From: Cephalotus follicularis
Taxonomy: Eukaryota > Streptophyta > Magnoliopsida > Oxalidales > Cephalotaceae
Length of the DNA stretch: 64,000 bases
NCBI GenBank assembly: GCA_001972305.1
Contig: BDDD01001800.1
Coordinates: forward strand, 133,235 to 197,234
Direction of reading: 5' to 3'
The notes beneath the pieces are model-generated. The model did not search any database. It saw only the letters and a program-made list of their open reading frames with translations, and was not told the origin of the DNA. The translations under genes were made by a program, and so were the position numbers. Positions 11,501 through 23,500 of the stretch are shown here, one piece after another. Each line of letters starts with the position of its first letter. The stretch's first letter is position 1.

Positions 11501-14500
11501 TTCAGTTGTTCTCACAAAGTTAGTCAAAATAAGCTTTTGTCGAAGCTTTTCACGAATGAAATGATAATCTACCTCAATATGCTTAGTACGTTCATGAAAT
11601 ACAGGATTCGAGGCAATATGAATAGCAGCTCAATTATCACACGACAAGTGCATAAGAGACGGGTCACCAAACCCAAGTTCACCCAATAATTTTTGTATCC
11701 ACATTAACTCACATGTAACATTAGTCGTAGCTCTGTATTATGACTCGACATTAGAACGTGCGACTACGCTCTGTTTTTTGCTTTTCCATGAAACAAGGTT
11801 GCTTCCAACGAAAACACAATAGGTAGTAGTAGACTTTCTGTCAGAAGCAGACCTTGCCCAATCAGCATCAGAAAAACCTCCAACCCGACGATGACCATGA
11901 TCATAAAACAACAATCCACGTCCTGGACTACCCTTAAGATACATGAAAATACGAATAATAAGATCCCAATGAGAAGACAGAGGAGAGGATAAGAATTCAC
12001 TAACCACTCACAGGAAAAGCAATATCTGGGCGAGTGACGGTTAAATAATTAAGTTGACCTACCAACCTCCGATACTTCTCAGAATCATCTAATGCATCTC
12101 CATCATCTATCGTAAGCTTCTGGTTAGGATCCATTGGAGTATTAAGAGGTTTGGAACCTAACATCCATTCTCATCCAATAGATCAAGTACATATTTATAT
12201 TGGAACATAAAAATACATTTTCTTGACGATTGTACTACTTTAATGCCCAAAAAATACTTGAGTCGCCTCAAGTCTTTAGTTTGAAATCTCTGTTGTAGGT
12301 ACACTTTCAGAAACCGAATACCCTTATGATCATCTCCTGTATTCAAAATGTTATCAACATACACGCTCAACAAAATCCTCCCAGCGTTAGAGTGACGATA
12401 GAACAGTGAATGATCACCATTACAACGGACCATTCCGAATTCAATTATAACATTAATAAAGCGACCAAACCACGGTCGAGGTGACTGTTTTAACCCATAC
12501 AATGACTTCTTAAGCTTGCACACCATCCCAGACTCCCCCTGAGCCCCCTTGAGCAACAAACCCAGGTGGTTGCTCCATATATACCTCTTCTTGTAAATCA
12601 TCATGTAAAAAGGCATTTTTAACATCTAGTTGATACAAGGGCCAATGATGAAAGCTATAAGAGAGACAAGAAGTCTAATAGATGCAATTTCAGTTACAGG
12701 CGAATAAGTATCAGAATAATCAACGCCATATGTCTGGGCATATCCCGTGGCCACAAACCTGGCCTTCAAACGAGCAAGAGAAGCATCAGGATTTACTTTA
12801 ACTGCATACACCCAACGACAACCAATAGTAGTCTTACCATCATGTAAAGGAATCAATTCTCAGGTTTGATTATGTGTCAGAGCCATAACTTTCTTCTTCC
12901 ATAACTTTCTTCCACCGAGAATGAGATAATGCCATGGAAATAGATTTGGGAGGGGTAGGAATCAATAGTGGAAAGAAAAAAAAAACAGAAAGTAGGAGAA
13001 ACATTTGTACAAGAAACAAAAGTTGAAATAGGATATGTAGTACAACTGTGTTTACCTTTTCTGCGAGCAATAGGAAGGTCAGGGGGATGCACAGAAGAGG
13101 AAGAATCTCGCAAAGCAGAAGAGTTAGGGTGCTCAGCAATAGTAAGGTGACGAGGACGAGGACGATGAGTATATAGCTGGCAAATCTCTGAAACAAGACA
13201 AGATGATGGAGCTATGGGTGAGTTGGTAACGGAACGTTGAATAATGTAGACCGGAAAATCATCAACTATGTTTGACTCATATGAAGTCCCAAACTGATAA
13301 GGAGTGGACTCAAAGAAAGAAATGTCAGCAGACATAATATAACGATTAAGCTCAAAAGAGTAACATAGATATCCTTTTTGAGTACGGGAATACCCAAGAA
13401 AGATACACTTGAGAGCCTTAGGATCTAACTTCGAGGCACTTAAACGATGATCTTGAACATAACAAACACATCCAAGAACACGGGGTGGCAAAGGGAACAA
13501 ACAATGAGAAGGAAAAATGAGAGAATAAGGAGTACTTCCACCAAGAATAGAAGAAGGCATACGATTAATAAGATCATTAGCGGTTAAGACTGCATCAACC
13601 CAAAACATATTTGGAACCTTCATATGAAACAATAATGTTCGAGTAACTTCCAAAAAGTGCCAATTTTTCCTCTCAGCAACTCCATTTTGTTGTAGAGTAT
13701 ACGAGGAGGAAGGCTGATGAATCATACCATGTTTTGTCATAAAATCAGAATAGGTAGCAGAAAAGTACCCCTTAGCATTATCACTATGCAAAATACGAAT
13801 GGAAGCATCAAACCGAGTTTGAATTTCAGCTATAAAAGCACAAAATATATTATTAAATAAATCCATATCACTCGAGAGTGATCATCCACAAAAGTAACAA
13901 AATATTTAAATCATTGGTTTGACAATACGAGTCTAGGTCCCCAAATATTGGAATGAACAATATGAAATGGGTGCGCATATTGCTTATTGACTCTAGGAGG
14001 GTAAGACACACGATGGTGTTTCCCAAATTGACACGACTCACATTCTAAATCAGATAAAGAACTCAATTTACGAACCAGTTTCTTCAGACTTCGTGGAGAT
14101 GGATGACTCAATTGACAATGCAAGAGATGTTGGAAGAGATGAAGATGCATCAAGGATATAAATGTCACCCAACTCCCACCCTTTACCAGTCATCTTCCCT
14201 GCCATAATATCCTGAAGAATACAAAAATCATAGTAGAATAAGACATAACAATTAAGTGCCCTCGTTAGTTTACTAATTGACAAGAGATTAAATGAGAAAT
14301 TTGGTGTATAAAGGACATCAGAAAAAGGTTGGGAATAATTAGGACAAGCAATACTAGTGCCCTTAACAGGAATAGTGGACCCGTTGTCTAAGGTGATCTT
14401 TGGTGTAGGCGACAAAGCATCAAAAGAAGAAAGTATACCTGAATTGCCAGCCATATGATCGGTTGAATCTAAGTCAATGACCCGAGGTTGAGGAGTAGAG

Positions 14501-17500
14501 GAAAGGCATGCAGTGGCATTACCTTTTTGAAGAAAAGTAGCTGTAGAAGAAGATGGTGGCTGCTGAGATATATTGGATTGCATATAATGGGTATATTCCT
14601 CATTAGACATAATAACTGTTTTCCCTGTTGAAGCGTGAGATACCCGTGGTGCAGTATCTGGATTAACAATTGCATTGGCAAACCGTGGTTGAGATGATGG
14701 TTTGCCATGAAGCTTTTGACAAGTACGCTGAAGATGATCCAATTCACCACAGTAATAACATTGTCGAAAAGAACTAGAAGTCTCTCCCCCTGAACTATGT
14801 CCTTTACCAGATCCTCTGCCACCAAAATTACCACCTCGAAATGAACCACTCCGACCATCTCTGCCACCCCCACGATTACTTTGAGTTGCAATAGCAGATT
14901 TATCGCCCAAATTTTCGTGAACATTGAAATCCCGAGTCATCTCAAGAGACACCCATAGAACACGAGAAAAAGTGTCAGCGAGAGAAGCTACCTCCACTCC
15001 TCCAATTATCTGAGATCGAATGGACTCATACTTTGGTCCTAAACCCCTTAGGAAACTTATAACTGCTAATTGTTCTCTCTAGTCCTACATTTGTTTCACA
15101 TCTGCGGTGATAGGTAAGAGAGAGTTTAATTTCTCATACATTCTCTTAAAATTAACAAAATACTGAGTTAGAGAACGTTCATGTCGTGCCAAACGATAAA
15201 ATTATTGAGACAAGTTATAAATACGAGATATATTGAGTAGAATTGTGAGAATAATGGCTTGTGTCAATAGTGACTCAAAGCCCTTTATTTATATTCATAA
15301 CATATTGAGATACATAGAACCTGGACATACCCAGGAAAGGAAAGAAATAAATAAGGAAGAAATACTAAAAATAACGTATGAATAACAACACTCCCCCTCA
15401 AGTTGGTGCATGGATATCAATCATGTCCAACTTGCTTACAATAGGACAAAACAATTTTCCCCCTAGACTTTTTGTGAAGACATCTGCCAATTGAGCTTCA
15501 GAGGTAATAAAATGCATGATGATCACTACTTGTTCCAACTTTTCTTTAATGAAGTGACGATCTATCTCCACGTGTTTTGTTCTGTCATGCTGCACAGGAT
15601 TATGAGCAATACTAATAGCAGATTTACTGTCACAAAATAACTTCATGGGACTTTGGACAGGGAAGTTCAAATCTGCTAGAAGTCCTTGCAGCCATAATAA
15701 TTCACATATACCATGAGCGACACTTCTGAATTCAGCCTCAGCACTAGATCGGGCTACAACCATTTGTTTTTTACTTCTCCATGTGACAAGATTACCACCA
15801 ACAAATGTGCAGTAGCCTGAAGTAGACCTCCTGTCATCTGGACATCCAGCCCAATCTGCATCTGTGTATGCCTCTACTGTCAAATGANNNNNNNNNNNNN
15901 NNNNNNNNNNNNNNNNNNNNNNNNNNNNNNNNNNNNNNNNNNNNNNNNNNNNNNNNNNNNNNNNNNNNNNNNNNNNNNNNNNNNNNNNNNNNNNNNNNNN
16001 NNNNNNNNNNNNNNNNNNNTGCTTACAACGAAAGGCTCCATTCTGAAGACCACGGGTTCGTTCTGGATACGGACATACACTAATAACACCCTTCCTCTTT
16101 GTGTGTTCTCTATCCACGACCTTCAACGTACCTTCTGGACCACTATTAACTGTAGAATCACTATAGAGAGCAGATCTTTCCTGAGGAGCAGGAAGAGCCA
16201 TGGCCGCCCGTCTAGTATCTTCTGACTGAATACTGGAAAAAGCATCTTCAAGAGATGGAAGAGGTTTAGTATTCAGTATTTGTGCTCTAATAGGCTCAAA
16301 CTCCACATTTAGACCTGTCAGAAAATCAAATAAGCGATGATTGTCTTCCCATTCTTGGAAAGTAGCAGCATCAATTGGATTAATGGCATTAAAGGGACCA
16401 TAATAATCTAATTCATGCCAGAGTCCTTTCAATGTTGAATAATACTGAAACACAGACATCTCCTTTTGCTCTGTATCTCCCAATTTTTTCCGAATTTCAT
16501 AACACTGGGATGTGTTTTTCTTCTTTGAGAATGTCTTCTCAGCTGAAATCCATATATCAGTGGCAGAGTCCATAGGTAGATATCCTCGGGCAACAGTAGA
16601 TTCCATAGAATTTAGTAGATATGACATAATAAGATAATTTGTCGTCACCCATTTATTTTGAGCATCTCCTTGCTCTGCTGGTTTTTTTGAAGCTCCAGTT
16701 AGGAAACCGGAAAAACCACGAGCACCAACAGCCAAAAAAACCGATCGAGACCAGATCAAATAGTTAGTCCCATCCAATTTTATGGGACAAACAGGTAGGG
16801 CAGGGACTTCTCGAACCTGAGGCGATCCATTACTGCCAGAAGATCCAAAATCCTCCTTCGGTTCCATCATGCACAGGAGATGAATAAGAGGAAATATCAA
16901 AGAATCAGCATGTCATGGCAACTGCCAGTGCTTGGTCACTGATCAGTAAGTCTCCTTCCACCAGAAACAAAATCGCGCCGCCAGTCATCCCGTCGCCTCA
17001 ACATGGATCGCGCGCCGTCAGTCAAGGTTGTGTGTCGAGGCCGCTGTTGTGCGTGGCTAGGTTTTTTTTTTTTTAAATTGAAATTGAAATTGAAAAAATT
17101 AATCTAATGAACCTGAGCTCTGATACCAAGTAGAATTGTGAGAATAATGGCTTGCGTCAATAGTGACTCAAAGCCCTTTATTTATATTCATAAGATATTG
17201 AGATACATAGAACCTGGACATACCCAGGAAAGGAAAGAAATAAATAAGAAAGAAATACTAAAAATAACGTATGAATAACAACATATTGTTATGACCATAA
17301 TACAACACACCTTAATAACTCCACAAGTCCTTTACTGTATGAATGTGAGTCACAAGGTCAACAATCTTATTATCCATAAAATTAAGCATTTGTCCTAATA
17401 CAGGAGCATCCTCTCGAAGCCATGTCTTTGCTTCAGGTTCGCTGTTGGGTGGAGTCGCTGTCAGATGATCCTCTTTCTCTTGTCCAGCAAGAACTAAAGT

Positions 17501-20500
17501 CACAATTTTACTCCATTGTTGATAGTTATTACTCCCTTCCAATTTCTTATCAGTGATATGACTAGACGAAGATGATACAACCTCTGTAATAACACTTTTA
17601 GTTTCCATTTATAAAGAAATTGCAAACCTAAGTCCAAACTACTGTACCCACAACCACTAAATCGGTGAAAGAAACACAATAAACAAAAAAAAATGACCTC
17701 AAATTCACAGGACATGTCAACTACAAGCAAAAACAACCACAAAAAGAGTACCGAATCACCAACGGTACATACATCAACCAACTCAGCAACTCAGTTCACA
17801 CCTGTGGCAAAAACATGGCTTCACGGCACATCAATAACGTCCCACAAGATCAATAGCAGCAATAACAACAAAACCAGACAGAAAACTCATTGTCCCAGTG
17901 GAGATCGGTGCGAGATGGAAATATTCCCTTGTCAGAGAGTCGAGATCGGCGTGAAATCCGAAGATTTCGGTGCCGGAGATGCTGACCGATGCTGGATAAA
18001 TGAGATGTCCATACCGGAGCTGGTGATTGGCGTTTAAAAAGGACGATCCACGCGTTGGAGAGCAGGGGTTGCCCGAGTAGTCGACCGGCTGGAGGGGAAG
18101 AGCAGCATGTCAGCGACGTCTGACCGATCGGCCAGAAGAGAGGTCGTGCGGTGCTGACGTGATGCGCTACGACGCTAGGGTTTTGTCTCTTTTTTATTTT
18201 GTAATTTCGTTTTTTTTTTGTTTTTTTAATACTAAATTAACCTAGGCTCTGATATCATGTTAATCAGAAATTAGAGATCAAAGTGTCAGACAAATTAGTC
18301 TGCACTAATCATATTATATTTATAGTGAAGTACAACTTGATATAAAGACTAATTTACCCTTAACCCTAATTTAGCCTTTTCTAACAAAAACGATCACTTC
18401 AAAAAGCTTAAATTGTTATGAAATGCTTCACCAACTTAGATATTTCTCGATCTGGCCTCCATGCGTGCTTGCAAATATTTGATGCGTTGTACCTAATGGC
18501 TTTCTTAGAGTTGATCAAATACATGAATGCCTACTTACAGAATCTTTTATTTCATGTTGAATGTAACATCACTTATATTTTATAGGAAATTAGTTTTTTG
18601 TTTTTACACCTTGTCGCAGCTTAATATAAACAAATCAAACTACACATTTCCTTATTTAAGATAGATAAAATTCCAATAGAATTCTCTCAAATTTGGGATA
18701 GGATCCTCTCCTGCCTGCAGGGCAGCGTAAGTGTGCTGCCTGCATGGCAGTAGAGGATCCTATCCCCTCAAATTTTGATTAGAGAAACTGCCTTCTGAAG
18801 TTGCAATTTGACTTCAACGTGTCTTTTCATTCATCTTTTTATTATGTTGACTAGCGGTCAACAAAGAACATAACAAAAGATCGACGAAAAGGCATATTGA
18901 ATTCAATCATAATTTCAAGAGCCAGTTTGTCCAAATCAAAACTTGAGAGGGCACCCTTGGAATTTGATAAAACCTATATATGAAAAAGTGGAATTTTTCT
19001 GTATGACTATTACTATAGACGAACTGTCTTTCCAGAATCAAAACTACAACTTGTTGTCAATTAACCTTATGAAAATCATGTAGTTGAAAGTAATTCTTTT
19101 AAATATATGGAAATTTAATTTTTTCACCCTATCTAATATCTTATTAGATAAAAAATGACACAGGTTTTTGAAATGGTTCAAGTGTTGATGTAATTCTCAT
19201 TTAAATTTTCATACCGCCTGAAGTCTGTTTGCTTAAATTTTTACTTGTTGTAGGGGGTTAGAAATGTCACTGAGACGTCGTGATGTCGAGCAGTGGATGA
19301 GCCATCGACGTTTACCCCCAGAACTAAGAAGGTATATTTATGTTCCCCTTCTTATTCTCTTTGTCACATGTTATAGTTTTTCAAAGTGAACCACATTATT
19401 GCCTTATAACTTGATACATTTTACTTTGTCAGAAAAGTTTATAAATTTTATGTAGTAACTAGTAAGGACCTGACGTTTTGATGGGATGGCTATAGATGAA
19501 GGAAAATGTTAATGTATATTCCTATTATACTTAGTATTCCTAGTAGAATTAGTTTTCCTATTATACTGAGTTTTCTTATTGTACATAGTATTCCTATTGT
19601 ACTTAGTACTTCTAACCCTATATAAAGAGTTCTCTTGTATACTCTTTCAGTTGAGACACACACATAATTCATACAATCATATTCTTTCCAATTTTCTTTT
19701 GTGCATTATTTCTAACATGGTATCAAGCCCCGATCTCGTATCGGGAATTTTTACGGTGGTTAGCACCGCTGCCTTTTTCCTTTGTGTTTCTTGGAGGTTA
19801 CCGACGCATTACCGGTGCTTAAACACCTTTTGCAGCAACAAACAAACCCCTACCTGCTCTGATACTGGCCTTTTCCTCGTCAACCGCACCTGCAGCCGTC
19901 GACATTATTTTCGGCGAGATTCAGTCCAAATGTGTCGACCTTTGGACGTGTCGGCTGACGGTCTATCTTCACTTGAGGTTTCGCCGTCATCTAAGCTCCG
20001 ACACGCAGGTCAACGGCTCTACCCCTACCACTGCCACTGTTTTTTGGGGATCTACGCCAACTCCGGTGGATTCAAGCCACACGCACCCCAGCATTGGACT
20101 ATCTAGCTACCAATCTACAAAACCCAGTAGCCGTCTTCTCTGAACGCTGCCGCCTGGCCGCCATGTGCTGTCGTGTCTTCTGGCCTTTTTTCCTAGCTCC
20201 TTTCCAGCAGGCAATTTAGTTTGCCTGTTGAGCCTGTGGGACTTTTCAGATCTGTTTTTTAGGTATTTTTTGCTTGGGAAGGGCATTGACTAACAATGCT
20301 TTTAGATTGACCTTTTGAGTTGGACTTTGCTCGTCATCATCTACATCAACATACTCTTCATCTGCCGCCTGTTACCTCAACTGATCAGACTGTTGATATC
20401 TTTACCAAAAGTCATCATTCAGACTAATTTTGTAGCATAGTTTCCAAACTCAATTTGGGTTCTACTTTCCCATCTTGAGTTTGAGAGGGAGGTGTTAATG

Positions 20501-23500
20501 TATATTCCTATTATACTTAGTGTTCCTAATATAATTAGTGTCTTATTATACTGAGTTTTCTTATTATAGATAGTATTCCTATTGTACTTGTTAGATAAGG
20601 GTAAATTAGTCTTTATATCAAGTTATACCTCACTATAAATATATAGTTAGTACAGACCAATTGGTCTGATACTGTTGCTCTCTCAATTCTGATTAACATG
20701 GTATCAGAGCCTAGGTCAAATTAATATTAAAAAAAAAAAACCTACGCACAGTACCGAACGGCTTTGTCGGCGTCGGAAAGCCTTCCTCAGTGCGTCCCAC
20801 AGGCCGCTCTTCCCCTCCGGCCGGTGGATTACTTCGGCGACACCTCCGATCTGTAAGATCTCTTCTCCAGCGCGTGGACTCGGAGCCGATCTCCAAACCT
20901 GGTGGTATCCTCGATCCTCCGGTGCTGATCTTGCGCCGATCACGATCCTCCGACGCCGATCTTGCGCCGATCTCGACCTTCTGGCGTCGATCTCGACCCT
21001 CCGGCGAGAGAATATTTTGATATCGGGCCGATCTCCACGGTTACAATGAATTTTTTGGCTGGCTTTGTTGTTGATGCTGCTGTTGATCTTGTGGGATGGT
21101 GTTCATGTGTTGTGAAGCCATTTTTTGCCACAGCTATGAACTGAGTTGGTTGATGTATGTATCATTGGTGAGTTGGTACTCCTTTTGTGGTTGGTTTTGC
21201 TTGTAGTTTACCTGTTCAGCGGATGTGAGGTCATTTTTTGTTTGTTTATTGTGTGTCTTCATTGATTGAGTAGCTGTGGGTATAGTAGTTTGGAGTTGAG
21301 TTTGCAATTGCTTTGTAAATAGAGTAAAAAAGTGTTATTACAGAGGTTGTGTCCTCTTCGTCGAGTCGTATCACTGATAAGAAATTGGAAGGGAGTAATA
21401 ACTATCAACAATGGCGTAGAATTGTGACTTTGGTTCTTACTGGACAAGATAAAGAGGATCATCTGATTGCAACTCCACCCAAAAGTGAACCTGAAGCAAA
21501 GACATGGCTTCGGGAGGATGCTCGTATATTTGGACAACTGTTGAATTCTATGGATAATAAGATTGTTGACCTTGTGACTCACATTGATACTGTGAAAGAT
21601 TTGTGGAGTTATTTGAGTGTGTTGTATTCTGGTCATAACAATTTATCTCATATTTATGACTAGTCTCAACAATTTTATCGTTTGGCACGACAGTAACGTT
21701 CTCTGACTCAGTATTTTGTTGCTTTCAAGAGAATGTATGAGGAATTAAATTCCTTTTTACCTAATACTGCGGATGTAAAACAAATGCAGGGCCACAGGGA
21801 GCAATTGGTAGTTATGAGTTTCTTAGGGGGTTTAGGACCCGAATATGAGTCTATTCGCTCTCAGATTCTTGGAGTTAGCTTCTCTTGCTGACGCCTTTTC
21901 TCGTGTTCTACGGGCGTCTCGTGAGAGGACTCAGGATTTTCATGTTCATGGCAATTTGGGCGATAAATTAGCTCTTGCAACTCAAAGTACCAGTGGGGGT
22001 GGCAGAGGAGGTCGGAGTGGTTCATTCGAGGTGGTAATTTTTGTGGCAGAGGATCTGGTAGTGGACAGAGTTCGGGGGGAGAGACTTCTGGTTCTGTTCG
22101 GCAATGTTATTCTGTGGTGAATTGGGTCATGTTGAACGTAATTGTTGGAAACTTCATGGTAAACCATCATCTCAATCATGGTTTGCTAATGCAATTGTTA
22201 ATCTAGATCATGCACAACAAATATCTCAAGCTTCAACCGGGACAACAGTTATTATGTCTAATGAGGAATATACCCGTTATATGCAGTTTAATATATCTCC
22301 CCAGCGACCATCTTCTTTTATAGCTACTTTTCTTCAGACAGATAATGCCACTGCATGCCTTTCCTCTGCTCCTCAAACTTGGGTCATTGACTCAGGTTCA
22401 ACTGATCATATGACTGGTAATTCATGTATACTTTCTTCTTTTGATACTTTGTCACCTACATCAAAGGTCATCTTAGCCGACTGATCCACTGTTCCAATAA
22501 AAGGCCCTGGTACTGCTTGTCCTAACTCTTCCCTACCTTTGTCTGATGTCCTTTTTATACCAAATTTACCATTCAAACTATTGTCAATAAGTAAACTTAC
22601 TAGAGCACTTAATTGTTATATCTTATTCTACCCTGGTTTTGTATTTTTCAGGATGTTATGATAGGGAAGATGATTGGTAAAGGGTTGGAGTCAGGTGGCC
22701 TTTATACCTTGATGCATCTTCATCTCTTCCAGCATCTTTTGCATGTTCCAGTGTGTTATCACCAGTTCAGATTCATTGTCAATTGGGTCATCCATCTCTA
22801 CAAAGTTTGAAGAAACTGGTTACTAGTTTGGGTTTTTTATCTAATTTAGTATGTGAGTCGTGTCAGTTTGGGAAACACATCGTGTGTCTTACCCTCCTAG
22901 AGTCAATAAGTGGTCTGCGCACCCATTTCATATTGTTCATTTCGATATTTGGGGACCTAGCCCTGTGTTGTCAAACTAATGATTTAAATATTTTGTTACT
23001 TTTGTGGATGATCACTTCGAGTGACTTGGATTTATTAATGAAAAATCATTCTCATTTATTCTCCTTATTTTGTGCTTTTGTAGCTAAAATTCAAACTCAG
23101 TTTGATGTTTCTATTCGTATTTTGCATAGTAATAATGGTAAGGAGTACTTTTCTGCTCCCTATTCTGATTTTATGACAAAACATGGTATGATTCGTTAGT
23201 CTTTTTGCTCATATAATCCACAATAAAATGGATTTGCTGGGAGGAAAAATCGGCACTTGTTGGAAGTTACTTGAACATTATTGTTTCATACGAAGGTTCC
23301 GAAAAAGTTTTGGGCTGATTCAGTCTTAACCGCTTGTCATCTTATTAATCGTATGCCATCGTCTGTTCTTAGTGGGAGTATTCCTTATTCTCTCATTTTC
23401 CCTTCTTATTGTCTGTTCCCTTTGCCTCCATGTATTTTTGGATGTGTTTGTTATGTTCAAGATCATTGTTTAAGTGTATCAAAGTTAGATCCTAAGGCTC

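Larger units (their letters stand above)
15236..17283 (-). mobile_element. Copia element B2 nested in A3 gag, with assembly gap
   Basis: LTRs of 155 bp at 15236-15390 and 17129-17283 differ at only three sites; the TSD TATTG lies at 15231-15235 and 17284-17288. The primer site TGGTATCAGAGC adjoins the 5' LTR. Only gag and RNase H are visible; the middle of pol falls in the run of N. Apart from the gap the element looks nearly intact and is clearly younger than A3. Confidence 0.95.
11272..18386 (-). mobile_element. Copia element A3, full length, interrupted by B2
   Basis: Both LTRs are present (11272-11400 and 18258-18386, 129 bp each, about 7 mismatches), flanked by a perfect TSD AAAAC (11267-11271 and 18387-18391). 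The primer site on the minus strand reads TGATATCAGAGCC beside the 5' LTR, and a purine tract (AGGGGAAG) lies by the 3' LTR. Leader, gag, protease, integrase, reverse transcriptase and RNase H follow in copia order. Element B2 interrupts gag. This is the reference copy of the A family here. Confidence 0.95.

Noticed and set aside
15398-16900. A 500-residue open frame joining gag and RNase H
   Set aside because: It runs through 132 N that are translated as unknown residues; the two halves are separate parts of a polyprotein and the distance is not real.
18120-18260. Possible promoter or CpG island of a host gene
   Set aside because: The GC-rich tract belongs to the A3 leader and is found in other A copies.
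19579-20106. A 175-residue frame starting in the J LTR
   Set aside because: It crosses LTR, primer site and core without any recognisable domain and starts inside a non-coding LTR.
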